This document shows, piece after piece, positions 10,186-21,639 of a stretch of 64,000 nucleotides of DNA. The stretch is from Amborella trichopoda. Lineage: Eukaryota; Streptophyta; Magnoliopsida; Amborellales; Amborellaceae. The DNA lies in the NCBI RefSeq assembly GCF_000471905.2, contig NW_006500104.1:3110957-3174956 (forward strand), given 5' to 3'. The notes below the pieces were generated by a model. That model did no database searches. It was not told the origin of the DNA and worked only from the letters and a program-made list of their open reading frames with translations. The stretch's first letter is position 1. Each line of letters begins with the position of its first letter. The position numbers were made by a program, and so were the translations under genes.

Positions 10186-10440
10186 TCCTTTGAAAACACA
10201 GCCGGCGCTAGGCGTTAGCGAACACAATCAACGTTAGGCATTGGCGAACATAGCCAACGCTAGGCATTGGCGAACACAGTCAATGCTAGGCGTTGGCAAA
10301 CACAACTGGCGCTAGTCATTGGCGAACACAGCCGACACTAGGCATTGGCGAACACAGCTAGTGCTAGGCATTGGCAAACATAGCCGGCATTGAGCCTCTG
10401 AGAACGCAGCTGATGGTGAGTTTTTAGGAAACACAACCCC
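10186..10440. repeat. 26-bp minisatellite, second array
   Basis: Units like GCGAACACAGCCAACGCTAGGCATTG recur about nine times; for example 10218 and 10244 are 26 bp apart. Unit length and core (GAACACA..CGGCGCT) match the array at 9160-9385, so both stem from one ancestral repeat. Confidence 0.9.
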
Positions 10441-10894
10441 CACTAGCCTGTGCCTTAGTGATTTACGCACAGGAGTGAGTCATTAAACTTCATAAGATGG
10501 CCGGGCCTTCTCACAAATCCCTAATGTGAAGCACCTTCTGAGGGGAGGAGAGGTCAGCACAAGTGAATTTACTGGTGAGAGTCCTGTGAGGGGCGAGCCA
10601 ATTTTGCTCATTGATGCACTGTGCAAGCCAGAGTGGCCTCTCAGTGTTACTTTTATTACTGACTCCATTCGCTTTGAGGTGTAGGGTGACAACGATGGTA
10701 ACGTCAGTATTGAAGAAGGGTGGCGCTCCTTCATTGCATGCATAGGAATATAGCTTATGGGGCCAATTTGCCCACATTGAGGAAGAGAATGGTAAAGACT
10801 AAGGGGCTGATGTGGTCTTCTGCCGGCCTTCGTATGCAGGGGGAGAACCAATATTTAAAAGGGTACTCTTCCTGGACCATCCAGGTGCTACGGT

Positions 10895-12046
10895 CACACA
10901 GAAGCATTCTGGAGCGTGCTTCTCTGCTAGTAGCGGTTCAGTGCTCAGCCTCAGTTGGGTATTAAGATCGATGCTCCAACACTGTTAAGGTATTGCTAGA
11001 GACATGGACTCATGTTAGCAACACATGGCTCCTTGGGAATGGGGAGGTTGGAATCTTCTTATTGGATCTTCACTTCATTGGCAGTCTTCTGCTGATTGGA
11101 GCAATGTGACGAGTTTATGCCTGAGAACTCGGTCATCTTTGGTAGTGCTCGGCTAGGAAGAGAGGAACCGCCTACCAGTCTTCAAAATTTTTTTGAGGTA
11201 TATCAATTGCTTCATTCCAAATCTAGCAACGATTGGGTAACTTCACCGAATGGGTGAAATTATTTTGTGGGGATTACCCTGAAGATGGTCCAACTACTTC
11301 AAGAAAGAAGGGGAAGGCAGTTGTAAAGGGGGCACCTCCCATCTATCAACTTGAGACCAGTGATAACTCCATCTTCTTGGCCTCTTACTTGGCCTTATTC
11401 TTATACAAATTCGTTATTCCTGGAGGGGCAGATGACATCCGTCTAGGCACATTCTATGTAGCTTGCGATATGGCAAGAGGGTGCCAGTACGCTCTCGCTC
11501 AACCAGTCCTATGCAACATCTACCACGGTCTGGAAGCCATATCCAGGGGCAAAGCCTACAAAGGCAAAGAGGGGGGAAATGGCATTGTCGAAGGAGAAGT
11601 CTTTCCTGGGGATTTTAAGACTCCGTTCCCCATCCATTATGTGTAAGGGTGGCTAGGGGCCTATTTCCCTACCACCCATGTCAAGAGTTCGGGCTCGGGG
11701 GCGAAAATGTGCCCCTTCTTGATGAGAATTGTAGGTCAAAAGGCTATCTTTCATAGCCCAGGGGAGGCTCGGAACTTGTATGGGAATGACTCCTCAAATA
11801 TGTGGGGGGTCCATTCCAGTTGGGAGCTTTACCGATTGCGCTTTTATTGATGAACTGGGGAAGGAATTGGATGCTCCCATGACTATCAGGGAGCTCATGT
11901 TCATCTTGAGAGTTAGAGTGGGGGTTTTGCCCTATCGGACCCTACACTGTGCCAGACTGGAAGGGTACTTCGCTTCACTCGTCAGCATGGGCTTGATCAA
12001 AGCTGCCCCTTCTTTATATTTTTTGAAAAGCACCACGATAGAGTAA
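10895..12046 (+). pseudogene. Plant mobile domain (PMD, aminotransferase-like) ORF, N-terminal part, broken
   Basis: PMD proteins are plant-specific and occur both in host silencing factors (MAIL1/MAIN) and in transposons. Visible here are an ETW..NT..GNGEVGIFLLDL segment near 10,990-11,060 with frame breaks, then an open stretch 11233-11646 with FLASYLALFLYKFVIPGG, LGTFYVACDMARGCQYALA and VLCNIYHGLEAI. The stretch 11780-12046 continues the domain tail. The start is not fixed; the open frame at 11233 begins after a stop at 11224. It is homologous, in opposite orientation, to 24960-22930. It lies antisense to the gag-protease at 18.5-14.4 kb, the arrangement of an antisense accessory ORF downstream of pol in Tat elements. 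Several frameshifts make it non-functional. Confidence 0.75.
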
Positions 12047-14258
12047 ACACCGGGAAGAAGGAAGAGTTTGAGACTCTTTGAGAATGCTGGCTACTAGAGC
12101 ATATACGGACCGCATGGTCCACATGCTTGGAGGCGACAGAGATTAACAAGTATGTGCTACCCCACTTTGGCAGGAGGGTTCGGGTAACTGAGGCCTATGC
12201 ACGTTGGTGGAGGATTACCAGCTCAGGATACTGGGAGGCTGATCACCCCTAAAAAGGGGAAAAATGCAATTGGAGTCAAGAGATTAGACAAAGGCGGATT
12301 GTCAATGCTCCCGCTCTTGGCGAGGTCTTTGACTTGGACTATCCTTGGAATTATCCCTGGAATTGGCTCTTGGAATTCCTCGAGAGATAGCGGCTGATGA
12401 CACTTTGCCACAATTTCTTGCAATGAAGAAAAATACTGGGAGCATTTTTGATAAACTCAGCTCTATCTTCGAATGAAAGGAGGGCTGAAAGGTCCTAGGT
12501 CATGAGGGGCGTCCAATCTAGGACTTAAACACGTTGATCGGAAGCGACCCCAACAATGCTTTTGTTGTAGGCTCTTCACCAGTGGAGAGTTCTGAGGCGA
12601 TTGCTTCTCCTACGGTAGAAGGGAAGAAAAGGAAACACTCTACCCCTACTGACACTCATGCTCCAGCTCAGGCTATTAGATCTGCTCGAAGACATAGGTG
12701 TGCCAAACTTCCTGTGATTTTGGAATTAAGAGGTAGCGCTTCCTCTTCTGATTCATTAACTACTCTCTCAGTGTCACCTTTTGCCCTTTCTCGATCATCT
12801 TCTGCCTCTCTTGAATTATTTTCCACCTTTTCAAAGATCGAGGTGGATGAATCCGGCCCCTTTGAGCCTATCGTTATCATTTTTTATTAAGAGGTTACTC
12901 TGAAACTTGGGGTGGTGTCTCTAAGTCCAAAGGTGGTACCTGAGCCAGATCTAGTTCCCGTGGAGATCAATGAGGCTGAAGGCCTACAATCATTGCTCAA
13001 GGAGAGGAGCCTAACACTGTCTTGATCTCTGACCCTCAGGAGGTTACTGTCCCGACTGAGATAGGAGCTCTGGTAATGGATAATGAGGGCCCATGCATCT
13101 TTCTTGAGGAGGGACCTACGGTTAGCGAGGCCCTTGAGCATCAAGAGGCTGCTGCCCCAGAGTGCACAAATCATGAAGATGAAGGGGTTGAGCTTTTTGT
13201 TGCAAGATTTTTGGTTGCAGAGGATGCAGGTCAGGTGGAAGAGGTCATGGCTGAGCCCGAAATGGTGACCTTAGAAGATGAAGGCCAAAGGGAAAGGGTG
13301 GCCTCTGAACTTGTTCAAGCTAAAGTGATAGTCCAGGAGAGTGAGGAACAAGGCAGAGATGCTGGCCTTGAATTTGTTGAGGCCATGACAGAGAGTGAGA
13401 TATAAGAGGAAGGGGCTCCTTTGGAGCACATTGAGGTAAGAGTGGTAGCTCCAGGAAGTGAAGACCAAGGTGGAGAGGCTGAGGAGACCAAGCAGGTTGA
13501 GGCTGGGGCTGCCTTTGAATCTAAGATGCCCGAGGCTTTGGGCTTTACAATTGCTCCAGAAGTGCCAATGATTGAGATGGTTGTCGTCCCTTCAGGCCCA
13601 GCCTTGGAAACTGAAGTTCCTTCAATGGTGTGGACCCAATAGTACCACCCAAACCTATCTTCAACGGGGTGTCTGGCATAATTGTGGACATGCTCCGTGC
13701 AGGTCTTCAGGGTTTAAGGGAGCTACCTTTCACTGAGCTGGGCGAGGCATTGGCCAAATCAAGGAATTCGCTGCTGCGACCAACATTTTAGGGAACTCTC
13801 CAGAAGTCCTCTCTCATTTTAATGCTACTTTAAATGAGTTGGAGAGCTGGAGGTTGCATCATGAGGTAGAGACCAACATGCTGACTTCCTTGGAGGAGTC
13901 AATCTTACGTGAGGCAATAGAGTCCTGTTCTCAGAAGAAGGCTACTATGGTTGCCCGTCAGCTTGACCTCAAGATGGAGGGGAGAGCTTACTTTAATAGG
14001 ACGGTAAGCATAAGGGCGGAGATACAAAAGTTGAAGAACAAATTTATTGATCTTTAGAGGAAAATGATTCAGAGAAAGCCTTGGATACTTCTTTTGCTGA
14101 GGAACGATCAAAACTCACTCGCACCATCGAGTCAGATACCGCCTCCATGAAGAAGGAGGCTCAAATGGTGGTCGAGCTGAAGGAGCAGATCCAGCATGCC
14201 GAGGATTCCTCTGCAGCATCCAGAGCAAAGATCAATGAGATCATGGATCGTTTTTAGA
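12047..14258 (+). pseudogene. C-terminal part of the PMD ORF: Ser-rich, acidic and coiled-coil segments
   Basis: This continues the PMD reading in shifting frames. About 12534-12890 is serine-rich with a basic patch (EGKKRKH, SARRHR). About 13022-13642 is strongly acidic with repeated E/V/A-rich blocks and one in-frame TAA at 13403-13405. About 13839-14258 is helical, with heptad-like spacing (QLDLKMEGRAYFNRT, EIQKLKNKF; then in another frame MVVELKEQIQHAEDSSAAS) and ends at a TAG near 14256-14258. The layout suggests a nuclear, multimerising protein. I infer that it belongs to the same ORF as the PMD because all pieces share strand and order and no other start is evident. The minus-strand gag-pro relic ends 160 bp further on. 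Confidence 0.55.
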
Positions 14259-14417
14259 GTGTCCTTTATTTACGAGCACTTGTAAAAATTTTGAATTTAG
14301 GAATTGAATGCTCTTTTTTTTGACTCATTTCGCTACATTCTTTCATTCTTGTTTTTCTTCGCTGCACCTCTTTAGCTTCTTTTTGGTGCTTGACCGCCTC
14401 TCAAAATATTCATTGTC

Positions 14418-15409
14418 TCAAGGGGACAAGACAGGATACCCTAGGCCTTGTATCGTCTTGCGACAAGCTGCTGTGGCTTCAATGACCTTGAATGGGGGAA
14501 CAATTGCTTCTTCTCTGCTTAATGTTTGATTGGACAACGACTCATAATCCATTTTTCTCATTATTTGATGAGCCTGCTCACTATAAATAGTCCAATCAAG
14601 AGGGGCTTTGGCCTTCATTGGAGGTGCATTTACTTCAAACTCGTCATAGCTTTTGGTCTCAGGCACGAACTCCTTTAGATGTTTTGAAGCGATACGCATA
14701 ACCTCCAATTGGCTCTAGAGACTGCGAACTTCTCTTCTTAACTCTGCTAGGGGATCCTATTTTTGAGGGCAAGAAGGTTGTCCCTTCTCAAACTTCTCTC
14801 CTTCAACAGGATCAGGGAAGCGCAGCACTTGTGGTTGACTACTGATCTGAACTAACCCTGTGGTGTGATGAGAAGCCTCCTCCATGCTTATAACAACCGG
14901 GGCTTGAAAAATCTTCCACGGTAGCTGGCGTGCCATTTCGGCTTTCAAGAGTGCAATATGGACTTGCATAAATTTTTGATGGTCCAATGTGTAGGTGACC
15001 TTTGGAGCCAGGAATTCTACCCCCATGACTACCTCAATCTCAGGAGTGACCTCTGACACATCTTCTTGCAATGGTGGCTTTGGACTAGAAGCAGAGGGGG
15101 AAACTTCATCTTGAGGTGCATATGGAGCGTCTTCAGGGGTAGTGAATGACATGCTAAGATGAAGGGGACTCAAAGGAAGAATTTGGCTTGTTTTTCCTCT
15201 TCTTTGAACATGTCCACTAGTGTTCGCCTGATGTCCTCAACATCTTCATGATATGAAGGTTCTATCACTTTCACAGACTTGTAATCACCATCATTTGGCT
15301 TTTGGGATGACACCGAATCTATGAAGTAATACTTGACATCAGCATAGATCATATACTGTCTCCCATCTTGACTATACTTGAAGCACTGGTGCAATGTGGA
15401 TGGAACCAC
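14418..15409 (-). pseudogene. Tat-type linker after protease (relic)
   Basis: The piece at 15409-15170 begins with VPSTLHQCFKY, a sequence that follows the aspartic protease in Tat polyproteins. The piece at 15173-14757 is an acidic, proline-rich linker. The piece at 14708-14418 ends with QGLGYP, similar to the glycine-rich tail just before reverse transcriptase. Stops and frame changes separate the three. Reverse transcriptase should come next but is absent; instead the antisense PMD ORF ends 160 bp away. Confidence 0.6.
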
Positions 15410-15412
15410 CCC

Positions 15413-15660
15413 TTAGTCATGGAGCCATGGGCGATCGAGAAGGATGTTGTAGGAGGTGTCTTTGTCGATTACATGAAACTGAGCATAGTCGTTTAATTCA
15501 CCAATCTTGAGACAAAGGCGAACGGTGCCAGCCGGCTTTTCTCCTGACTCGTTGAATCCCTGGATTGTGATATGTGTTAGAGTGAGATCTTCAAAACCTA
15601 ATCCCAATTGAGTGAGGATTCTCCTTGGGATAAGGTTCACTGCTGACCTCCATCCAACAT
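15413..15660 (-). pseudogene. Retrotransposon aspartic protease (Tat type), catalytic motif scrambled
   Basis: The protease cleaves the Gag-Pol precursor. The frame reads AVNLIPRRILTQLGLG, then FNESGEKPAGTVRLCLKIGE and SYNILLDRPWLHD, the two hallmark parts of a Tat/Athila-like retropepsin. The segment that should hold the catalytic D-G/T-G reads VGWRSAVN instead. The DNA (about 15640-15655, minus strand) looks as though one base was gained before the motif and one lost after it, so the frame is kept but the active-site aspartate is gone. Confidence 0.75.
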
Positions 15661-15663
15661 AAT

Positions 15664-16330
15664 TCAGTTAATGCGGCAGGCATGTAATTCCCCAATCATA
15701 AAGAGAGGGCGATTGTGGAATTTTTCTCCCAATTGTAGATCATCCTCTAAGAAGGTGACCGCCATACATCCGCTCAAGATCGATGGGTCCACGTCAATGG
15801 GTTCCACTTTAGCCTCGTACACCTCTGGATCAAAAAGAGCCTGGACCATAGCCATACGATAGTTCCTTGAGAGCATAAGGACATCATAGATGTTGAGAAA
15901 GGCTGGAAGCTTCCTCAAGTGATCTATCACATCATCTTTCACCTTTTCCTCATCAACCTTTGTGTTCCTGGCCCTGCCACTGGTTTGGGTGGTATAGTAG
16001 GTTGAGGAGTAGGTTTAGGTGGGGGAGGTTTACTTTAGCCTGCTGGCTGACTTGATTGCGCAACTGGCTTAGTTTAGGTGATAGAGGTTTGTTTTAGCGA
16101 AAAGGAGGTTTGGGGTTGAGGCCTAGGTGGCGGCTGGGTATATGGGACCAGCGGCATACCAGGGAATTGAAGGATGGGTGGATTGTCCGAGGTATTTGGG
16201 TGAGGAAGGAGCCAAAGGATCTGGAGGATGGGTATATTGCTTGAAGTATTCAGGTGAGGGAGAAGTGGTGGACCAGGAAACTTCAAGATGCCTAACTTCT
16301 AAGGTGGAGGTTGCAACATTTTCCATGATC
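15664..16330 (-). pseudogene. Gag-protease linker of the minus-strand Tat element
   Basis: The frame at 15942-15664 reads YDVLMLSRNYRMAMVQALF and ends with VTFLEDDLQLGEKFHNRPLF, the stretch normally found just before the protease in Tat elements. Upstream (16330-16074) is a proline-rich segment with short internal repeats (SPEYFKQYTHPPDPLAPSS / SPKYLGQSTHP). Frameshifts separate the parts. Confidence 0.65.
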
Positions 16331-16577
16331 TCAGGCTCATTTGCCCTGTGTGGGGTGATGCTTCTGATTTTTGCACCATGTGACAGACTTCCTGAGAGTA
16401 GAAGTTTTGCCCTCTTGATTCTCCCAGCCTCTACTCAAAGTCGGGCTTAGGAGGCCACTAGGGTTTCTTTGACTTCTTGTGCTTCTTAGTGGAAGAAGAT
16501 GGCTTTAACTTAGCTCGAGCCGTCAGAGCGTCGACAACTGTTAAGAATCCATCTGCCTAGGCTAACGTCTTCTTCAA

Positions 16578-17720
16578 TCATCTTCGGTGCGCCCTGCTTA
16601 TATTGGTTCCTTCAATTTTTTTGTCAAGAGCCTCAAAGTCTGGACATTTCAAAGTCATACCTTGAGGAGACATAGAAGAGAAAGGATAAGAAGGAGGAGA
16701 AGAAGGAGAAGAGTCAATAGATGAGGGACTTTTAAGGTCGTTCCCCTCATTAGACCGATTTGGACAGCTTTTTACGTCATCACCAGAGTTGGACGTGTAC
16801 AGGGAGTCTTTTAGATCTTTCCCCTGCTCAGACCGCTGGGGAGTGCTTTTAACGTCGTCACCCTTATTGGACGTGTGCAGAGTAGAAGATGGCGTAGGGG
16901 TGTCCTCTTGATGGGATGAGGAAGGGAGGATGATCATGTCAGGGATGACGTCTAGTAAAGTTGGCAATGGGGGAAGAGGCCTGAGAAATTTCTGCTCCAC
17001 TGGCAGTTGAGCAGTCTTGTTTCTCTGACGAGTAGCCCTTGGTGCCCGTCTCGTTCTGGTTTTCATTAGAAGTGCTTGATTCGTGTGGCGAGGCTTATGA
17101 ACAGCCCTAACTTGGCGAACTGCTTCTCGCCTTAAGGACTTGAGTCTGCTTCCCCCGCAGTGGACTATCCATGGCTGAGAAGTCGAGGGTTCAGTAGAAT
17201 CTGAATCATGATTACCAAGGTCTTGTGTTGGGAGGCCCTCTCACACCGGTGGAGCAGTGATTTAGGGATCTCTTTTTGGAATGTCATGAGGCTCTGGACA
17301 TCCCTGTATTTTCTTCACGATTATATCATGGGAATTGGGGCATTCGCTGAGGTCGTGGCCCCATATCTGATGGTACGGGCACTAATGGTTCTCAGTTCCC
17401 TGAGCAAGGTGTCGGGGCTTCCTTGTGGGTCTTGGTGCAATGAGGCCTTCTTAAAGCATCATAATGAACAAGGCACAAAGGAGATCGGGCGCTTCATCTT
17501 CCTCTTGGACTGTCATTGCGTGGGAAGTTTCTGCTGCCCCGAATGCTTCCTTTAACTCTTCAAGCTTTATCTGACTCTTCTGGTTCAGAGCCTCGATGAT
17601 GTCTTTTAACGTGTAGCATTCTTCCATGGGTTGATTGATCCTTCGATGGTAAGCACAGTGATCCGCCTGGGTATCAAGTCCATCTTGATCAGGGAATTTG
17701 GTCTCTGGCAGCTCAATCAT
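16578..17720 (-). pseudogene. Gag C-terminal part with CxxH...C motif (Tat type)
   Basis: Gag forms the particle that packages the element RNA. At about 17660-17600 the frame reads CAYHRRINQPMEECYTL, the C-x2-H-x-H-like motif followed by KDIIEAL that marks Tat-lineage Gag C termini. The piece 17066-16578 is a Ser/Pro-rich tail with a duplicated block of about 26 residues (TSNKGDDVKSTPQRSEQGKD / TSNSGDDVKSCPNRSNEGND). The upstream end shows YPFERVWAPALL near 17770, also typical. Several frame changes and stops are present. Confidence 0.7.
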
Positions 17721-18469
17721 GTTCTATTCGAGTAACAATCAGAGTAGTGCGGGGGCCCATACCCTTTCAAAGGGGTAGAATTTATTCTTATGCCTGGTCT
17801 AATAATTATCTTGATTAAGGTTCATGGGTGGGGTCACCCGGTTGTATGACTGCTGTTGTTTGCCTGCCTGAGGCACTTTTGCCGTGTTTAACCCTTTGGG
17901 GAGGTCCAAAGTTTGGGAGGGGGCCTTCTTCAGATCACTTACGGTGACAGCTGTACTGATAACTCCTTTTTATTGGCTACCCTGAGTGTTGGTATGAGAA
18001 TTACCATTGCCCCGATTGTTCCCTGAGTATGCAGACTATTGTCGTGACCCGCCGTGGTGGCGTGATAGGCTTTCTATGTGGACCGACTTAGAGATCAGCT
18101 CTAACATGGAGGTCGAATTGGAGGCTTCAACATGTAGAGCAATCTCAGGTTGCTTGTTTCTCACGTAGGTTTGAACTGCTTCCTTCTCAGGTATACCTTC
18201 TCAGGTATACAACTTTTGCTCTTTAAGCTATGGGTCAACATAACATCAATGTCTGCCTGTGAGACGGGGCACAGGACAGAATTGTCCTGTGAGGCAGGAG
18301 AGAGAGGCTGCCTTGGAGGTGCATCATCCGAGTGATGGGAGTTGACCTCATGACTAGTCGAGTGACACACGATTTCTATGCGATCAATCTTCTCCATCAT
18401 TGCAAGCATCATGTTTTCGAACCTATTCATGCATTCCTCTTGAGAGTCGTCAGATTCGTTTTCAACCAT
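17721..18469 (-). pseudogene. Gag N-terminal part, degraded, most of the capsid missing
   Basis: The frame starting near 18469 reads an acidic N terminus (MVENESDDSQEECMNRFENM) and ends after about 100 codons. Downstream pieces with VRNKQPEIALHVEA and KSVHIESLS resemble the late part of a Tat capsid. The central capsid motif with WY..LP is not found, so an internal deletion is likely. The ATG is the first in the frame and is only a guess. Confidence 0.55.
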
Positions 18470-18499
18470 TATGCTGACTATTTCTCAAGGAAGGTCAGC

Positions 18500-19470
18500 C
18501 TTAGGTGCAGTTGAGGGCTTTCGAGCTTGGAGAGTCACGCGTCGCAGATCAATCAGCAAGGGCTGAGCATGCCCCTGCTGGACTCTAGTCTTGTATGCCG
18601 ACCGCGTGAGGACCGATTCTTGACGGTCTTCGGACCGTGGCTACTGAGTGGTAGGGTCATCTTCTATGAGCAAGTGTCTGTAAGAGAATAGGTGGAAGCA
18701 TGCTCCTTACAGGGTGCGCTAGTGTGTGCCGAGTAGGAGGACGAGGGGGTCGTCTTCCACGTACTCGGGTTGACGCCACCATGGTGTTTCCCCGAGTGGT
18801 AGGATGCACATGCATAATGTGTATAGGCCCTGGGCTTAGGAGACCTGATCCTGGACGCTGACCCTAGGTAACATAAGGGTTGCCTCAAGGTCTGGCTCGA
18901 GTGGATGACCCATGAGCCTTAGGGTGTGTGCGAGGGGTGGAGGCCCCAGGGTCTCTGCCTCGAAGTGTCGAGGCTCTAGGCATAGAGACTCGTGGTGGTG
19001 CAAGAATGTGGGGGATGGGCTTGCAGCCACCCACAAAAGCAACAACAACTTCCTTTCCTTTTGCATAAAGGGACTGGGTAGTCTTCCGGCGTACCTCGGC
19101 AATGTGACCGACAAGTGACTTGTCGGTGACAGGGTACATGTAGTGAGTGGTAGCAGATGTCCTACCGATCCAAGGTGCCTTGGTGGAAGTTCCACTGGGG
19201 CAAGGAGATGGGGAGTTAGGGACCTTTAAGTCCCTCTTCACACCTATCTAGGTTAAGACTTGGGAGCTAGACACTAGGTCTTTGCTCAAAAGGAAAGTCG
19301 GGAATGAAGTTCGAAGAATTTGTTCCTGGGGGAAGCTCGTGAATGAGGGAATGAGAAAATCCCTAATCCGAATAAAGGGGTTGAAGAACCCAGAAGCCAT
19401 ATGGACTGTGAAAACAGAAAAACAAAAGAGAAACTAGCCAAACAAGGAAGATCCGATGAAGGGGTAGTAA
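18500..19470 (-). other. Leader between primer-binding site and gag
   Basis: This lies just after the primer-binding site in element orientation. Two overlapping minus-strand open frames (19241-18885 and 19195-18836) read Pro/Ser/Arg-rich sequence without a known domain. A long GC-richer leader of this kind is usual in Tat elements. I do not call a gene here. Confidence 0.4.
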
Positions 19471-19489
19471 GTCCCCAGTGGAGTCGCCA
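19471..19489 (-). promoter_or_regulatory. Primer-binding site of the minus-strand Tat element
   Basis: On the minus strand the site reads TGGCGACTCCACTGGGGAC. This matches the form of the site known in plant Tat/Ogre elements, described as complementary to the 3' end of tRNA-Arg. It fixes the orientation of the element and puts the inner edge of its 5' LTR at about 19490-19494. Confidence 0.75.
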
Positions 19490-20399
19490 TACTAGTTAAG
19501 TGCCTCGATATCACCTTCCTGGTCGAGATGACCTGGTGGCACATGTCTCAGGTTTCAGGAGTACCCGGGACTTTAGATCACTCTCTCGAAAACCTTGTTC
19601 AAGAGCAAGGGCAGGTATACCAACTAATGTGAGAGGAATTTAAGGTGGGTTCAAGACTTACTCTGGGCTGGCTCGCGTAGGCACCCTCTTAGATCATGAA
19701 GAAAGCCCCCCAGTCCTGCAACTGGTTTGGAATCGCCTCTTTTGGCCCGTACTTTTCTGTTTCTGTAATCACACACACATGGTTAATTTTACAAGACAAG
19801 TGGGTCAAAGGGACCCCACCTTGTCATTGAGCGAATGTACACGGACGTGCACATCCAAAAGAAGAAAGAGTAAGATGATATATGAGAGAAGAGGAAATAG
19901 ATAGAACAGAGGAATGGGACCGATAGAAATTTGACTAGGTGGCTAGACTAGCACAGTAGCTAGACCAACAAGTGATTGACCCAGCATGGAAGCAAGATGG
20001 GCATGGTAACTAGACCGGCACAACGACAATACTAATAGATGACAAAACGATCACCAGCCAGCCCGACACGATGGCTAGCCTATCGTGGCAGTAAGGTGGG
20101 CACGGTAACTAAGATCGGCTCATCAGCAATACTGTTAGACGACGAGACTACCATGTCAGTGTTTGACTTAGCCTCTCTTAGTCAATCGAGGGGGAAAGAA
20201 GAAGAGAGAGAAAGAGAGGCATGCACAATACTACCGATGTCATGCAAGTGAGAAGAAGAAAAGAAAAAGAGAGAGGAAAAGAAGAAGAGAGGGGCAGTGA
20301 GAAAGAAGAGAAAAGGGCGAAGAAGAACGAAGGGAGAGAAGGGAGAAGGAGAAAAAGAAGAGAGAGGGGAAATGTAGACGGCGATGAGAGAGAAGATAG

Positions 20400-21135
20400 A
20401 AGAGAACATGGACGACGATGAGCATCCGTCGTCCATGACAGATGAGAGAGAAGAGAGAAAAAACATGGACGACAATGAGCTTTCACCATCCATGACATAT
20501 GAAAGAGAAGAGAGAGAAAACAAGGACGGCGATGAGCTTCCACAGTTCATGACACAGGGTTAAGAAGAGAGAGAAAATATGGATGACGATGAACTTCTAC
20601 CGTCCATGACATAGGGTTAAGAAGAGAGAGAAAACATGGACGGCGATGAGCCTCTGCCGTCCATAACATAGGGTTAAGAAGAGAGAGAAACTATGGACGT
20701 TGATGAGCTTCCATCATCCAAGATACAGGGTTAAGAAGAGAGAGAAAACATGGATGATAATGAGCTTCTACCGTCCATGACAGAGGATTGAGAAGAGAAA
20801 GAAAACATGGATAGCGATGAGCCTCCGCTGTCCATGACATAGGGTTAAAAAGAGAGAGAAAGCATGGACGACGATGAGCTTCCACTATCCATGACATGGA
20901 AAATAAGAAGAGAGAGAAGATAAAGAAGACATGGACGACGATGAGCTTCTGCTGTCCATGACATGGAGATAAGAAGAGAGAGAAGATATGGGCAGCGATG
21001 AGCTTCCGCAGTCCATGACATGGGAGATAAGAAGAGAGAGAATTCATGGACCGTGATGAGCTTCTGCCGTCCATGACAGAGAAAGAAGAGAGAGAAAACA
21101 TGGATGGTGATGAGGTTCTGCTGTCCATAACACAT
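20400..21135. repeat. 57-bp tandem array, about 13 copies, each unit a hairpin
   Basis: Units run CATGGACGG-CGATGAGCTTCTG-CCGTCCATG and then a spacer like ACATAGGGTTAAGAAGAGAG. Two clean unit starts are 20578 and 20635, 57 bp apart. The two arms of each unit are complementary over about 9-10 bp around a 11-13-base loop that always contains GATGAG. Because 57 is a multiple of three, long repetitive open frames appear on the minus strand; they are not real proteins. Confidence 0.9.
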
Positions 21136-21575
21136 AGGGAGACAAGGAAACTTTGACAGAGGCTCTGCCCAATGCTCGGGTTAAGGCTCCGCTTACTGTT
21201 TATGTCTCAAAAGTAGGAAGACATCAGTCCCGATGATAGGCTTCGCCACGCATGAACAGAGAAGAGAGAGACAGAACAGAGAGAGAAGGAAAGAGAGGAA
21301 AAAGAAAGGAAAGATAGAGGAGAGAGAAGGAAAGTGAACAAAGAAGATCAAAGAAGAAAAAAGAAAGAGAGAGATAGATGAGGGGAGAGAGATGAGAGGA
21401 GAGAAAGAGAGATGAGAGGAGGAGAGAGAAAGAGAGAGATGAGAGGAGAGAGAAAAAGAGATGAGAGGAGGAGAGAGAAAGTTACCTTCACCAAAAGGTA
21501 CAAGACCTTTTCTTCTCTCCCCTCTCTCTCTCTCTCCAAGATGTACTCATGATTTCAACTTAAAAACTCTCAAAT

Positions 21576-21581
21576 TTTATT
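21576..21581 (-). terminator. Poly(A) signal in putative LTR
   Basis: AATAAA on the minus strand, about 50 bp after the TATA-like box, as expected for the R region of an LTR. Confidence 0.35.
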
Positions 21582-21630
21582 GATGAGATTGAAAAATCAA
21601 GGGTCTTTTGACAATTGTGTTTAGCATGTA

Positions 21631-21639
21631 CTTATAGAA
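21631..21639 (-). promoter_or_regulatory. TATA-like box in putative LTR
   Basis: ATTCTATAAGTAC on the minus strand. It is the best TATA candidate upstream of the primer-binding site at 19489. Confidence 0.35.

Noticed and set aside
9616..10227. 203-codon minus-strand open frame
   Set aside because: Low-complexity Pro/Leu/Ser composition with no known motif. It begins inside a 26-bp minisatellite and has no promoter.
1067..10440. Regular direct repeats as possible CRISPR-like arrays
   Set aside because: Units are contiguous or nearly so, without unique spacers, and this is plant nuclear DNA. They are minisatellites.
20178..21135. Long minus-strand open frames with repeating Met/Ser/Leu-rich peptides
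   Set aside because: The frames follow from the 57-bp repeat, whose length is a multiple of three. Several frames are open at once and there is no domain.
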